Assembly (NCBI RefSeq): GCF_000311725.1
Contig: NZ_HE978511.1
Location: 494,758-558,757 of the forward strand
Direction of reading: 5' to 3'
DNA length: 64,000 bases
DNA from: Robertmurraya massiliosenegalensis JC6
GTDB lineage: Bacteria > Bacillota > Bacilli > Bacillales > Cytobacillaceae
Below are positions 46,207 through 57,500 of this stretch, piece after piece (the first letter of the stretch is position 1; the number at the start of each line of letters is the position of its first letter). The position numbers and the translations under genes were made by a program. Below the pieces are notes generated by a model, which was not told where the DNA came from, did not search any database, and saw only the letters and a program-made list of their open reading frames with translations.

Positions 46207-47109
46207 CTACTTAATTGTCTGAGGGTCAAAATGACGAAGCTCAGCCTCTGATTCCTCTTGTTCTTTTTTATACCATTCAAAAAAGACTTGGAATAGAACA
46301 ACACCATAAACGATTTCTTGAATGACTTTCATTAAGACTCCACCCAATTGCTGATCATGCAGCAATGACATCGAGTTAAACATTTCGGGACCACTCAAAC
46401 TCAAAGTTGATAAAACGGTTGGAGAAACACAAAGCTCTAAAGCTTTAGCCCAAGCACTTGGATCAGAAAATGTAGCATACATCGGTACATCATTGAAAAT
46501 AATTAAGGCACAAGCAGGTGTTAACAACACTCCATCGGCAAAGATGTAGCCAATTTTCTTCACACCACTTAATCTTTTTTCCCCTTCTACCTGGTTCACA
46601 AGTGGCCACCACATAAAAATAGCCATCAAGAACAATAGAGTTGTGTATGAAGCATGTAAAAGCATATCTGTCTTGATCACATCAAAGATCAATGGAATAT
46701 GATAAAAAGAAAAGACGCCATTGAACAAAATTAAAGCGATTATTGGTTTTGTAAAAAACGCAAAAAGTGGACGCACAATTGGAAGACTCAGCACTTTCTT
46801 CCATATCCATTGCGGAGTTCCTACAATAAAGAGCGGTGCAATAACTAGATACAACACACCCATTTGAATCATATGCGCATAAAACATAAGATGGCTCATT
46901 AAGTCTATCGGCGATCCCTTAATCACATAAAGTAAAATGACGGCCGTGGAAAATAGAACTCCTTGTCTCATCGTTAAAGGTTCTGAATCCTTAAATCGAT
47001 TTCTCCAAGTTACAGTGATGAGAAAGTAGATAACTAAAAGGGCTACCATTGCTACAAAGAAAAAAGGACTCCACAACGCTTTAAAACCAAACATATTTAA
47101 AGATAACAT
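46207..47109 (-). CDS. ctaG: Cytochrome c oxidase assembly factor CtaG
   Basis: 300 residues, about seven membrane helices, Caa3_CtaG family; histidines in MSHLMFYAHMIQMG and FYHIPLIFD may bind copper. Helps insert Cu into oxidase subunit. ATG 47109 with GAGGTGAAGG upstream; frame to 47172 has none. A terminator after ctaF separates it from ctaCDEF. Confidence 0.92.
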   Translation of the reverse strand: MLSLNMFGFKALWSPFFFVAMVALLVIYFLITVTWRNRFKDSEPLTMRQGVLFSTAVILLYVIKGSPIDLMSHLMFYAHMIQMGVLYLVIAPLFIVGTPQWIWKKVLSLPIVRPLFAFFTKPIIALILFNGVFSFYHIPLIFDVIKTDMLLHASYTTLLFLMAIFMWWPLVNQVEGEKRLSGVKKIGYIFADGVLLTPACALIIFNDVPMYATFSDPSAWAKALELCVSPTVLSTLSLSGPEMFNSMSLLHDQQLGGVLMKVIQEIVYGVVLFQVFFEWYKKEQEESEAELRHFDPQTIK

Positions 47110-47204
47110 GAATCCTTCACCTCTATTCATTCCTTCATTGGAGATTGAACAGTTAACATTGTTTTTCTCCAAGTAGAATCTCTCAAATCTATTATAACTT
47201 AAAA

Positions 47205-47236
47205 AAGAAAATCGGCCTAATACAGCCGATTTTCAA
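47205..47236 (-). terminator. Terminator after ctaF
   Basis: GAAAATCGGC (47207-47216) and GCCGATTTTC (47225-47234), tail TTTTTTAAG on the minus strand. Confidence 0.85.
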
Positions 47237-47242
47237 TTACTC

Positions 47243-47575
47243 TTACCACCACACAATTGTCATAAAAGCAAGTACCGTAATTAATCCTACAAGCAACCCA
47301 GAGTACAAGAATAACGCAGGTGCTTCATGTCCTTTATGACTCATATGCATGAAATAATATAGCTGAAAAATAACTTGAATCGCAGCAAGTAACAGGATGA
47401 ATGGAATTGTAAACCAGCCTGTCATTCCAGCACCGACAGCTACAAAAGCTACGATTGTGAAGAAAATCATCATCGCAAAGGTAATAACCTGATGTCTCAT
47501 TTCCTCAGCATTCTTTTTACGTCGATAAGCGATATCTACAGTCGCATTTTCCGTATTCGTGTGATTATTTTCCAT
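47243..47575 (-). CDS. ctaF: Cytochrome caa3 oxidase subunit IV CtaF
   Basis: 110 residues with three membrane segments; the QVIFQLYYFMHMSHKGHE motif is typical of COX4-pro/CtaF. Structural subunit. 3 bp after ctaE. Confidence 0.93.
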   Translation of the reverse strand: MENNHTNTENATVDIAYRRKKNAEEMRHQVITFAMMIFFTIVAFVAVGAGMTGWFTIPFILLLAAIQVIFQLYYFMHMSHKGHEAPALFLYSGLLVGLITVLAFMTIVWW

Positions 47576-47578
47576 AGT

Positions 47579-48208
47579 TTATCCCACCATTCCCATTAGA
47601 TATACTACAGAGAAGATAAATACCCATACAACATCGATGAAATGCCAGTAAAGACTAGCGATATAAAACTTTGGTGCATTGTATAGACTTAATCCTCTAT
47701 TTGCGTTACGGACCATTAAGGTAATAATCCATGCTAACCCAAAGACAACGTGCCCACCATGAAAACCAACTAATGTGTAAAACGCTGAACCGAAGGCACT
47801 ACTAGTAAATGTATGCTCATAGTGATGTACATAATGATAAAACTCATAAATTTCACAACCAAGGAACCCAAGTCCAAGAAGGACAGTAACCCCAAGCCAT
47901 AACTGCATTTTTTTAAATTCAAAGTTTTTCATGTGATACATTGCATATACACTTGTCAGTGAACTTGTTAATAGAAGCATCGTCATTAAAAAGGCTAACG
48001 GTATTTCGAATAAATCCTTTGCTAATGCATGATCTGGACTTGGAACCTTATCTTTTAAGGCAAGGTACGTTGCGAAGAGAGAGGCAAATAGCACCGTCTC
48101 CCCGCCAAGAAACAACCAAAATCCAAGGAATTTATTCTTTGCTTCAAGGGTTTGCTTTTCAGGCGCCGCAGGCCATTTTTCAAGTGTCATTTTTTCTTCA
48201 GCTTGCAT
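47579..48208 (-). CDS. ctaE: Cytochrome caa3 oxidase subunit III CtaE
   Basis: 209 residues, five membrane segments. FLGFWLFLGGETVLFASLFATY and FHGGHVVFGLAWI, ending WHFIDVVWVFIF. ATG 48208 overlaps the ctaD stop (TAATG). Confidence 0.95.
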   Translation of the reverse strand: MQAEEKMTLEKWPAAPEKQTLEAKNKFLGFWLFLGGETVLFASLFATYLALKDKVPSPDHALAKDLFEIPLAFLMTMLLLTSSLTSVYAMYHMKNFEFKKMQLWLGVTVLLGLGFLGCEIYEFYHYVHHYEHTFTSSAFGSAFYTLVGFHGGHVVFGLAWIITLMVRNANRGLSLYNAPKFYIASLYWHFIDVVWVFIFSVVYLMGMVG

Positions 48209-50079
48209 TATGCCTTAACCCCCTTATCATCATCTTCATCCATTAAGTCTTCCTTATGAATATGGAAGCCATGGTCATCCTTTATAGAACGTAAGAACAT
48301 TGAACCGAATGTAATCGCTAGTCCGATGATTAAAACCGGTAATCCCCATCCATGATCAAGTCGGTACATCGCTCCAAATGCTGCAACAAATAGTCCGAAT
48401 GAAATAACGAAAGGAATAAAAGATGCATTCGGCATATGAATATCTCCAAGTGGTTCTGCAGGAGTCATTCCTTTTTTCCCTTCCATTTTTTCAATCCAAA
48501 GTGGGTCTAAGCCACGGACTAATGGAAGCTGTTTAAAATTGTAAAATGGTGGTGGAGATGGGATTGCCCACTCAAGTGTTCTTCCATCACCCCATGGGTC
48601 ATTGCCCACTTTTTCATTTTTAACCGTTGTGATAATAATGTTTACGACTAACACAATCGTCGCTGCGGCCATAAAGAATGCTCCGACCGTACTAACAAAG
48701 TTCGCAGTTTCAAAACCTTGCCCTTTAAGGAATGTGAAAATACGTCTAGGCATTCCCCAAAGACCTAAGAAATGTTGGATAAAGAATGTTAAGTGGAAAC
48801 CGATAAAGAATAACCAGAATGTGATTTTTCCTAATGTTTCATTTAACATTGTACCGAACATTTTTGGCCAGTAGAATGCTGTACCACCTAGAATAGCAAA
48901 TACAACACCACCGACAATTACGTAGTGGAAGTGAGCAACAACAAAATACGTATCATGGTACTGATAATCTGCTGCAGCACTTGCTAACATAACCCCTGTA
49001 ACTCCCCCCATTAAGAATGAAGGAATAAAGGCTACTGCATAATGCATCGGGGTAGTAAATTTAATACTTCCTCCCCACATCGTAAAGAGCCAGTTAAATA
49101 TTTTTATCCCCGTTGGAACAGCAATAGCCATCGTTGCAACGGCAAAGATTGCATTGGCAATCGGCCCAAGTCCAACTGTAAACATATGGTGAGCCCAAAC
49201 CATGAATCCTAAGAAACCGATTAAGACTGTTGCAAACACCATAGATGAGTAACCAAAAAGTCTTTTCCTTGAAAAAACAGGAATAATTTCCGAAAAAATA
49301 CCAAATGCAGGAAGTACAAGAATGTATACTTCAGGGTGTCCAAAAATCCAGAATAAGTGCTCCCAAATGATCGTATTACCACCAGCAGCAGTAACGAAGA
49401 AATTGGAACCAAATAGTCTATCAAACATTAATAAGAAGATCCCTACTGTTAATGGAGGGAACGCAAATAGAATTAATGCTGATGCCACAAATGTTGTCCA
49501 AGTGAATAAAGGCATACGCATATAAGTCATTCCCGGTGCACGCATATTAATGATCGTTACGAGGAAGTTAATTCCCCCCATTAATGTACCAGCACCAGAT
49601 ATTTGTAAACCTAATAAGTAGAAATCAATTCCATGTCCTCCAGATTCAAGAGCAAGTGATGCATATGACGTCCAGCCAGCATCAGGAGCTCCGCCTAGAA
49701 ACCATGATAGATTTAAGAATACTCCCCCAAAGAAGAATAACCAAAATCCAAGTGCATTAATGAAAGGAAACGCAACATCACGAGCACCTATTTGTAACGG
49801 CATAACCGCATTCATAAACCCAAATAACAATGGCATTGCAGCCAAGAAAATCATCGTTGTACCATGCATCGTTAATATTTGATTAAAAAGTCCAGCACTA
49901 ACGAAATCGCTATTCGGTACTGCTAGCTGAATTCGGATGAACATCGCTTCGAGACCACCAACAACGAAAAAGAATCCTCCTGCGATAAAGTACAGAATCG
50001 CTATTTTCTTGTGGTCAACAGTTGTTAAATAGTCCCAAATTGTTGCTCCGAACCCCTTTTTCTGAGCGTACGTACTCAC
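48208..50079 (-). CDS. ctaD: Cytochrome caa3 oxidase subunit I CtaD
   Basis: Catalytic heme-copper subunit that reduces oxygen and pumps protons. 623 residues, about 14 membrane helices. HPEVYILVLP gives the Cu-B His-Tyr pair, WAHHMFTVG the Cu-B histidines, and AHFHYVIVGGVVF the heme a/a3 ligands. C-terminal extension to residue 623 includes helices fused as in the caa3 type. ATG 50079 with AGGGAGG upstream. Confidence 0.97.
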   Translation of the reverse strand: MSTYAQKKGFGATIWDYLTTVDHKKIAILYFIAGGFFFVVGGLEAMFIRIQLAVPNSDFVSAGLFNQILTMHGTTMIFLAAMPLLFGFMNAVMPLQIGARDVAFPFINALGFWLFFFGGVFLNLSWFLGGAPDAGWTSYASLALESGGHGIDFYLLGLQISGAGTLMGGINFLVTIINMRAPGMTYMRMPLFTWTTFVASALILFAFPPLTVGIFLLMFDRLFGSNFFVTAAGGNTIIWEHLFWIFGHPEVYILVLPAFGIFSEIIPVFSRKRLFGYSSMVFATVLIGFLGFMVWAHHMFTVGLGPIANAIFAVATMAIAVPTGIKIFNWLFTMWGGSIKFTTPMHYAVAFIPSFLMGGVTGVMLASAAADYQYHDTYFVVAHFHYVIVGGVVFAILGGTAFYWPKMFGTMLNETLGKITFWLFFIGFHLTFFIQHFLGLWGMPRRIFTFLKGQGFETANFVSTVGAFFMAAATIVLVVNIIITTVKNEKVGNDPWGDGRTLEWAIPSPPPFYNFKQLPLVRGLDPLWIEKMEGKKGMTPAEPLGDIHMPNASFIPFVISFGLFVAAFGAMYRLDHGWGLPVLIIGLAITFGSMFLRSIKDDHGFHIHKEDLMDEDDDKGVKA

Positions 50080-50179
50080 AATTTTACCTCCCTTTGAAAA
50101 ACTAATCCCCTAGCTATACAAAGAATATAATTAAGGTCATTTATCGTTCTAATTTGTCATTTACAGTAAATAAATACGG

Positions 50180-51250
50180 TTATTCCTCTACTTTTAAGCT
50201 CATTAAATAAGCCGTTAAAGCATCAATTTGTTGAGGTGTTAATTTTCCGTAAGTTTTACTCATTTTGTTTCCTGGCTTCACTGTTTCAGGGTCAGCTAAC
50301 CACTTTTTAATGTTTTCTTCGTTATTTTCTAATATTCCCGCTACATAAGCTCGCTCACCAAAATTAGTTAAATTTGGGGCCACTCGAGCTGCTTCTGGTG
50401 TATCATTTCCTGGTGTCACAGCATGACAGCTAATACAGCTTTCATTGAAAAGCGCTTGACCTTCTTGCTCAAGAGCAACTTCTGTTTCAACAGGCTCTTC
50501 AACAGCTTGCATCGATGCAACCCATTGATCGAATTCGTCATTAGGAAGGGCTCTTACTTTAAAGTCCATTAATGCATGGGATGGACCACAAAGCTCTGCA
50601 CATTTTCCATAAAACAGCTCTCCAGCTTTTTCAGCACCTTCAGAATCAAAATTCAACCAAAATTTATTAACGTTATCAGTGTTTGTATCCATCTTTCCAC
50701 CAATTGATGGAATCCAGAATGAATGCTTCACATCCGATGCTTTCAAGTTGAAATAAACCTTCTCGTCTGTTGGAACAACTAGTTCCTGGCTTGTTACGAT
50801 CTTTTGATTTGGATATTCAAACTCCCACCAATAAAGATTTGCACGAACATTTACTACTAGTGCGTCTTTTTCGCCTTCTTCATTAACCTCGTCCATTGCG
50901 GACACATCTGCAAGTCTGAATGTTTCCACTACCGTTGGGACAGCCAAAACAAGTAATAATAAAATTGGAATAACAGTCCAGATAATTTCTAATTTATGAC
51001 TACCTTCCACTTGCTTAGGAATTTGTTCATCTTTCCGTTTAAAACGGAAAACAACAACTAAAAAGATGATTGTTACGATCGCAATTACCCCAACCATTAT
51101 GATCGTACTTAATTTCATCAGCTCATATTGACTTTGAGCAACCTCACCAGCCGGTTGAAGCGTTGATAAATACGGTTTGCCACAACCAGAAAGAATGAGC
51201 GCCATAAACGCTAATAAAGAGAACAGACGCCATTTTGCTAGCTTTTTCAT
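50180..51250 (-). CDS. ctaC: Cytochrome caa3 oxidase subunit II CtaC with fused cytochrome c
   Basis: 356 residues, same as B. subtilis. Lipoprotein signal with LSGC (Cys 23), two membrane helices (about 45-68 and 90-108), Cu-A site His 176, Cys 217, Cys 221, His 225, Met 228, and a C-terminal cytochrome c domain with CISCH at 272-276 and Met 330. Accepts electrons from cytochrome c. ATG 51250 with GAGGGG 12 bases upstream; the frame extends to 51310 without support. Confidence 0.96.
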   Translation of the reverse strand: MKKLAKWRLFSLLAFMALILSGCGKPYLSTLQPAGEVAQSQYELMKLSTIIMVGVIAIVTIIFLVVVFRFKRKDEQIPKQVEGSHKLEIIWTVIPILLLLVLAVPTVVETFRLADVSAMDEVNEEGEKDALVVNVRANLYWWEFEYPNQKIVTSQELVVPTDEKVYFNLKASDVKHSFWIPSIGGKMDTNTDNVNKFWLNFDSEGAEKAGELFYGKCAELCGPSHALMDFKVRALPNDEFDQWVASMQAVEEPVETEVALEQEGQALFNESCISCHAVTPGNDTPEAARVAPNLTNFGERAYVAGILENNEENIKKWLADPETVKPGNKMSKTYGKLTPQQIDALTAYLMSLKVEE

Positions 51251-51589
51251 AGTTTGAACATACCCCTCTTTCATACAGAAAATATTTGAATTTGGATGAG
51301 AAAATTTCACAAAGTCTAATCATCGTTTGAAAACGATTTACGATTCCAATGAAATGTCAAGAATTCCATAAACACTTCATGCTAAAATCAATGCCTTTTG
51401 CGGAAGTCGTTGTCATCAGCAGGTGCTTTATGAAATTAACTCTCTTGAAAAATATTTATAGATAAATCCCCTTTACTTAAAACGTAAAGAAAAATTCTCC
51501 CAATAATTGGTTGTTACTTTATTATCTCTTTAATTTTTACTAAAACTGAAACAGTAATTCTATGTAAGAAACAAATGATGAAAAAAAAT
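51251..51589. other. Intergenic region ctaB-ctaC
   Basis: 339 bp. Holds a cre-like site (51328-51341) and a ResD-like TTTGTGAAA (51305-51313, minus). No gene. Confidence 0.6.
51328..51341. promoter_or_regulatory. Candidate CcpA cre site before ctaC
   Basis: TGAAAACGATTTAC matches TGWAANCGNTNWCA at 12 of 14 positions. CcpA repression of the cta genes is known in B. subtilis. Confidence 0.4.
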
Positions 51590-52528
51590 CTACACAAGTG
51601 TGACAATTACCATAGCTACAAACATAATAGTCATATATTGTAATGAGTATACAAACATCGACTTGGCCCACTTGATGTCATCTTTTTTCCGATATCCATT
51701 TATTCCAATGAATAGCCAGCCTATATTTAATAGGGTAGCTAGTATTAAAAAAGGTATACCTAAGGAAGTTAATAAAAATGGTACTGGAAATAATATGATG
51801 ACCCAAGCAAGGATATGTTTCTTTGTCACATCGAAACCTTTAATCACAGGAAGCATAGGGATACCAGCTGCCCGATACTCCTCCACCCTTCTCATTGCGA
51901 GTGCATAAAAATGAGGTGGTTGCCATGCGAACATGATGAAAAATAAGCTCCAAGCAATGACATCGAGACTCGGATCAATAGCTGCCCATCCAATTAAAGG
52001 GGGTACAGCTCCAGATATACTTCCAACGATCGTGTTCGATACATATTTTCTTTTAGTCCACATCGTATATAGAAATACATAGCTTACAATCCCGACAATA
52101 CCAATCAATGTTGCTGTAAACGTTGTCAGTAAAAGAAAGATAATACCAACTGCGACAAAAGCCACTCCCAACAACAAAGTCGCTGTTCCACTTACCTTTC
52201 CTGTTACGGTAGGTCTTGTCTTTGTTCGTTCCATTAATGGATCGATGTCTCGATCATAGAAATTATTAATGGCACAAGAACCGGCAATAATAAGAGCGGA
52301 ACCTGCTAACGTAAAGAAAATGATGTCAAGGCTCGCTAAAAAACTCGTGTTCGTAAAATAAAGCGCTAGCCAAAGGCCTGTAAAGGTGGTAATCATATTG
52401 GAATTGACAATTCCAACTTTGATTAGGGCTAAAAAATCCTTCCAAGCATTTGTCTTCGGCACAGTTCCTTGTATACCTTGTTCACAATTAGGTGATGGCA
52501 TTTCACTTAAAGCCCTCAAATCACTCAT
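51590..52528 (-). CDS. ctaB: Protoheme IX farnesyltransferase (heme O synthase) CtaB
   Basis: 312 residues, about eight membrane segments of the UbiA fold. Prenyl-binding [19 protein letters not shown] and second motif region [14 protein letters not shown]. Makes heme O, the substrate of CtaA. ATG 52528 with TAGGAGG upstream; longer frame to 52564 is not used. Confidence 0.95.
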   Translation of the reverse strand: MSDLRALSEMPSPNCEQGIQGTVPKTNAWKDFLALIKVGIVNSNMITTFTGLWLALYFTNTSFLASLDIIFFTLAGSALIIAGSCAINNFYDRDIDPLMERTKTRPTVTGKVSGTATLLLGVAFVAVGIIFLLLTTFTATLIGIVGIVSYVFLYTMWTKRKYVSNTIVGSISGAVPPLIGWAAIDPSLDVIAWSLFFIMFAWQPPHFYALAMRRVEEYRAAGIPMLPVIKGFDVTKKHILAWVIILFPVPFLLTSLGIPFLILATLLNIGWLFIGINGYRKKDDIKWAKSMFVYSLQYMTIMFVAMVIVTLV

Positions 52529-53128
52529 TTTTTTTCCTCCTAAAAAACCTATCACAAATACCATTGTCTATATCACTATATTCGCAACGGACACGAGGCA
52601 ATCCTGCAAATTTTTTTCAGGATAATTTTTTCACTATTGACATAGTGTTAATGTTATTAAACATCGTTATTGTATAAGGGTTTCTGTCTCTTTTATTAAA
52701 CCATATTTTAGCATGATCTGTGAACATTTTTTGAATATTTTTTGCCATTTTTGTGAACTTTGAAGAAAACTTCATGATTTCTCCGTTGTTTTCTTACGAT
52801 AACAATATTACATTCACAAAAAACACCAAGATAATATATGTAAAGGAATACATCTTCACTTAAATATTTTCATACAAAAATATAAAAGAGCTAAAAGCAT
52901 TTATCCATCAAATTTAACTCTTATATATTTCTAGCAAACTCTTATTCATTTTGCAACCTTTTTACTATAATAATGGTGATAAATTCATATACCATTGTAA
53001 ATTTCATTTTTTTTGTGTACTATCAAAAAAGTGGTATGAAAAAATGCAAGATCTATTCTTTTGATAAAATATTCGTGATATGGTTTATAGGATGACAAAT
53101 TGATTTTTATTAAAGTAGGTGTATGAAA
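52529..53128. promoter_or_regulatory. Divergent ctaA/ctaB control region
   Basis: 600 bp, very AT-rich, no gene. Three matches to the ResD-type TTTGTGAAn: TCTGTGAAC (52717-52725), TTTGTGAAC (52750-52758), and TTTGTGAAT on the minus strand (52812-52820). ResD is a known activator of ctaA and ctaB. A possible ctaA promoter is TTGATA (from about 53061) with TTTATA 17 bases later. Confidence 0.5.
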
Positions 53129-54079
53129 TTGAGAAAGTCACTAAAATGGTTTGCAGTGCTTACAACGATTGGTATGTTACTCATTCTTCTCGGCGGGGCG
53201 CTAGTGACTAAAACAGAATCAGGAATGGGCTGTGGTCGTTCATGGCCGTTATGTAATGGTCAACTCATTCCTACTGATATAACGATAGAATTGGTTATCG
53301 AATTAGCTCATAGAGTGGTGTCTGGAACAGTCGGTTTGATGGTACTTATTTTGTCTTATTGGTCATGGAAAGCAATTGGACATATACGCGAGACGAAATT
53401 TCTCTCCTTACTTTCTTTCTCCTTTTTAGTACTACAGGGCTTAATTGGTGCAGGAGCTGTCATTTGGGGTCAATCTGATTTCATACTAGCGATTCACTTT
53501 GGCGTCTCTCTCATATCCTTTGCTGCAGTATTTCTTCTAACATTATTGATTTTTGAAGTAGATAAGAAATTTGAGGCAGACAAGCTTATTTTAGACAGCA
53601 GAATGCGAAAGCATATTATTGGAGTAACATTATATAGCTTTGTTGTTGTCTATACTGGAGCACTAGTTAGGCACGTGAATGCCAGTTTAGTGTGTCGGGA
53701 TTGGCCGTTGTGCATTAATACCGAACCAAATATACCTAACTCTTTTCACGAGTGGGTGCAAATGGGTCATCGTTTTGCTGCAGGCTTAATCTTCATTTGG
53801 ATCGCCTATATCACCTATCTAGCAATTAAGCATTACAGGCATCAAAAAGTTGTCTATTGGGGTTGGCTCGTAGCATGTACCCTTGTTTCTCTCCAAGTAA
53901 CATCAGGAGCATTAGTTGTTTTAACAAGATTGAATTTATTTATTGCGCTATCACACGCATTTTTTATTTCCTGCCTTTTCGGTGTCTTAAGCTATTTTAT
54001 TCTCTTAACATCAAGAAGTAAGAAAAATGAAATCTTATTAAAACAAAAAGACACCATTACGATTAATCCTGAACAATAA
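53129..54079 (+). CDS. ctaA: Heme A synthase CtaA
   Basis: Membrane enzyme converting heme O to heme A. 316 residues, eight helices in two halves. [10 protein letters not shown] and CRDWPLCI are the paired cysteine loops; heme-binding histidines appear in [25 protein letters not shown] and ALSHAFF. TTG 53129 is taken as start (AGGTG 7 bases upstream; [13 protein letters not shown] aligns with the family). ATG 53123 is too close to that site. Confidence 0.94.
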   Translation: MRKSLKWFAVLTTIGMLLILLGGALVTKTESGMGCGRSWPLCNGQLIPTDITIELVIELAHRVVSGTVGLMVLILSYWSWKAIGHIRETKFLSLLSFSFLVLQGLIGAGAVIWGQSDFILAIHFGVSLISFAAVFLLTLLIFEVDKKFEADKLILDSRMRKHIIGVTLYSFVVVYTGALVRHVNASLVCRDWPLCINTEPNIPNSFHEWVQMGHRFAAGLIFIWIAYITYLAIKHYRHQKVVYWGWLVACTLVSLQVTSGALVVLTRLNLFIALSHAFFISCLFGVLSYFILLTSRSKKNEILLKQKDTITINPEQ

Positions 54080-54570
54080 AGAGGCTGGAACATAACTAGC
54101 TTCTAATAAAGAGAAAGGTGAATCCTGAGGGTACTCGAATTCACCTTTCTCTATTTTTGTCTGTTCATTTAGCCATTAACGCAAGCCCATCGATTTTCCT
54201 CGTACAAAAAATCGAGTGAAACGCCAATTAGCTTTCAAGAATCCAATCGATTTCCACTTTGTCTAAAAAGACCCTAATTTGCTCCAATCATCCCTCGCCC
54301 TTAAGCGGAATTTTTCCTGTTAACTCCTCAACGGAGTCCCTTTTAGGAGAAATAACGGAAGATTTTCCGCTTATGGAGGGCAAAAGCGTTTATTTTGGCA
54401 TTTTTTCAGGGAATAGCAGGAAATTTTCCTGTTATTTCGGCTCTTTTTCACGATGGTTGCTCATTAAGCGGAATTTTTCCTGTTATTCTTTCATAGCGAT
54501 CCGCCAACTGCGAGGGAATTTATACACTCCAAACTACCATCGACTTTTTGACCTAGCATTTTTCTGCTTC
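54080..54570. other. Intergenic region ctaA-pyc, largely repeat A
   Basis: 491 bp between convergent genes; most is repeat A copy 2. The open frame at 54259-54594 lies inside the repeat and lacks a ribosome site. Confidence 0.75.
54110..54538 (+). repeat. Repeat A, copy 2
   Basis: Same element as 21837-22279, same orientation, differing by scattered substitutions and short indels. It opens with the inverted repeat AGAGAAAGGTGAAT / ATTCACCTTTCTCT (54110-54123 and 54139-54152) and contains three GCGGAAWTTTTCC-like units. Confidence 0.88.
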
Positions 54571-57500
54571 TTATTTGGTCAACTCAATCAATAAGTCTCC
54601 GGTCTGGATTGCTTCCCCATTGGAAACATATATATCCTTTACAACACCGGAATACGGAGCCTGTACGGTCGTTTCCATCTTCATTGCCTCAGTAATCATG
54701 AGATGGTCTCCTCTTTCAACCTTTTCCCCTTTTTCAACGATCACTTTAATCACTGTGCCTGGCATCGAAGCAGCAATATGTTGATCATTTTTAGGGTCCG
54801 CTTTCACTTTCGAAGCAACTGTAGATTTAATACTTTCATCTTTGACGATAACCTCGCGAGGCTGTCCGTTTAACTCAAAGTAGACGACTCTTGTACCATC
54901 TGGTTGCGGTTGTCCGATTGATACTAATTTAACGATTAACGTCTTTCCTCGTTCAATTTCAACTTCTACTTCTTCTCCAAGTCTCATTCCATATAAGAAA
55001 GTAGGCGTATCCAAGACCGAAACATCACCAAATTTTTCGACAGTGCTAATATATTCTTTAAATACTTTTGGATAAAGGGCATGTGCGATTGCTTCAAAGC
55101 TGGTTACAGGCCTTCCAAGTTCTTTATATAACTCAGCCTTGGTAGCCTCAAAATCGACAGGCTCTAATAATTCACCTGGACGAACAACGATCGGTTCTTT
55201 CCCTTTTAAAATGACTCGTTGTAATTCTTTCGGGAATCCACCTGCTGGTTGACCAAGATAGCCCTCAAATAACTCGACAACAGAGTCAGGGAAATCTAGG
55301 CTTTCCCCTTTTTCAAGAACATCGTCAACCGATAATTCATTTTGAACCATATATAACGCCATATCACCAACCACTTTTGAAGAAGGTGTAACTTTTACAA
55401 TATCACCAAACATTTGGTTGACACAGGCATACATTTCCTTTACTTCATCCCATCGATCACCAAGACCGACTGCTTTAGCCTGTTGCTGAAGGTTACTATA
55501 TTGTCCACCAGGCATTTCGTGTTGATAAATCTCTGTATGTGGTGCCATCATGCCACTCTCGAAATCCTGATAGTATTTACGGACATCTTCCCAATAATGA
55601 GATAACTGTTCTAAAGCAAAGATGTCAACATCTGGTTTACGCTTTGTTCCTTCAAGGGCATAGTACAATGAATTTGCACTTGGCTGAGAGGTTAAGCCCG
55701 CCATTGTACTAAGGGCAACATCGACGATATCCACTCCTGCTTCTATCGCCTTTGCATAAGTGAATAGACCATTCCCACTTGTGTCATGTGTATGAAGATG
55801 AATGGGAATATCCACTGTTTCCTTTAATTCAGAAATTAATGTGTATGCAGCTTGTGGTTTCAAGAGGCCAGCCATATCTTTTATACCAAGAATATGCGCT
55901 CCTTGTTGTTCCAATTCCTTCGCCAAACTCTTATAGTAATTTAAATCATATTTTTTTCTGGAAGGGTCTGATATATCTCCAGTATAGCAAATAGCTGCTT
56001 CAGCAATTTTTCCCGTTTGTCTGACTGCGTCAATCGCAACTTCCATTCCTTTAACCCAGTTTAGGCTATCGAAGATTCGGAAGACATCAATTCCTGCATA
56101 AGCTGATTTCTCAACAAATTCTCTTATTACATTATCAGGATAGTTTTTGTAACCTACCGCATTTGATGCTCTTAAAAGCATTTGTAGCAATACATTAGGG
56201 ATTTGCTTTCGGACAGTTAACAGTCTCTCCCATGGATCCTCTTTTAAAAAACGATAAGCAACATCAAAGGTTGCCCCGCCCCACATTTCAAAACTGAACA
56301 TTTCTGGTAGCAGCTTTGCTGTCGGCTCAGCAATATGTTTAATATCCGTTGTTCGGACACGAGTAGCTAATAAAGATTGATGGGCATCTCGGAATGTCGT
56401 ATCAGTTAGCAATACTTTTTCTTGATTTTTAACCCAATCTACTAACCCTTCTGCACCTTTTTCATCTAATATTTGCTTTGTTCCATTTTGATAAGGATCG
56501 GTTAATTTCAGCTTCGGAACTCTTGGTGTCTCAAAAACAGGACGTTTTTTCTTATCGATCCCTGGAAAACCATTGACTGTGACATTTGCGATATATGTAA
56601 GCATTTTAGTCCCGCGGTCCTTACTAACAGGGAATAAAAATAGCTCAGGTGTCTTATCGATAAAAGAAGTATCGTATTCACCTGACCTGAATTTCTTATG
56701 TTTGACCACATTGACCAGGAACGGGATATTCGTTTTAATGCCGCGAATTCGAAATTCTTGTAAATTTCTCACCATTTTTGACGCTGCTTGTTCAAACGTC
56801 ATCGCATGTGTCGAAAGTTTCACAAGTAAAGAATCGTAAAACGGAGTAATAATCGCACCTGCAAAGCCATTTCCTGCATCTAAACGTACGCCAAATCCCC
56901 CACCTGAGCGATAAGCATTAATTCTCCCTGTATCAGGCATAAAGTTGTTTAATGGATCTTCTGTCGTTACTCGAGACTGAATCGCATAACCATGGATTTT
57001 AATATCCTTTTGCTCTGGTATTGCGACTAATTCAGAATGTAATGAATGACCTTCAGCAACTAATATTTGCGACTGAACAATATCAATACCGGTAATCATC
57101 TCTGTAATCGTATGTTCTACTTGGACACGTGGATTGACTTCTATAAAGAAGAATTCATCGTTTGCGACTAAAAACTCGACAGTTCCAGCATTTAAGTATT
57201 GAACATTTTTCATTAAGTTGACTGCTGCATCACAAATTTCTTCCCTTAATGAGTTGGAAATGCTAACACATGGTGCAACTTCAACTACTTTCTGATGGCG
57301 ACGTTGTACGGAACAATCACGTTCATACAAATGGACAATATTGCCGACTTCATCTCCAATAATTTGGACCTCGATATGCTTTGGATTCTCAATAAATCTC
57401 TCCACATACACTTCATCATTTCCGAATGCAGCTTTTGCTTCAGACTTTGCCCGATCATAGGCTTGTTCCACTTCTTCTAGGCTTTTAACAATCCGCATTC

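Noticed and set aside
52529..53128. Riboswitch or T-box in the long ctaA/ctaB gap
   Set aside because: No conserved aptamer or T-box motif recognised; sequence is simply AT-rich with short boxes.
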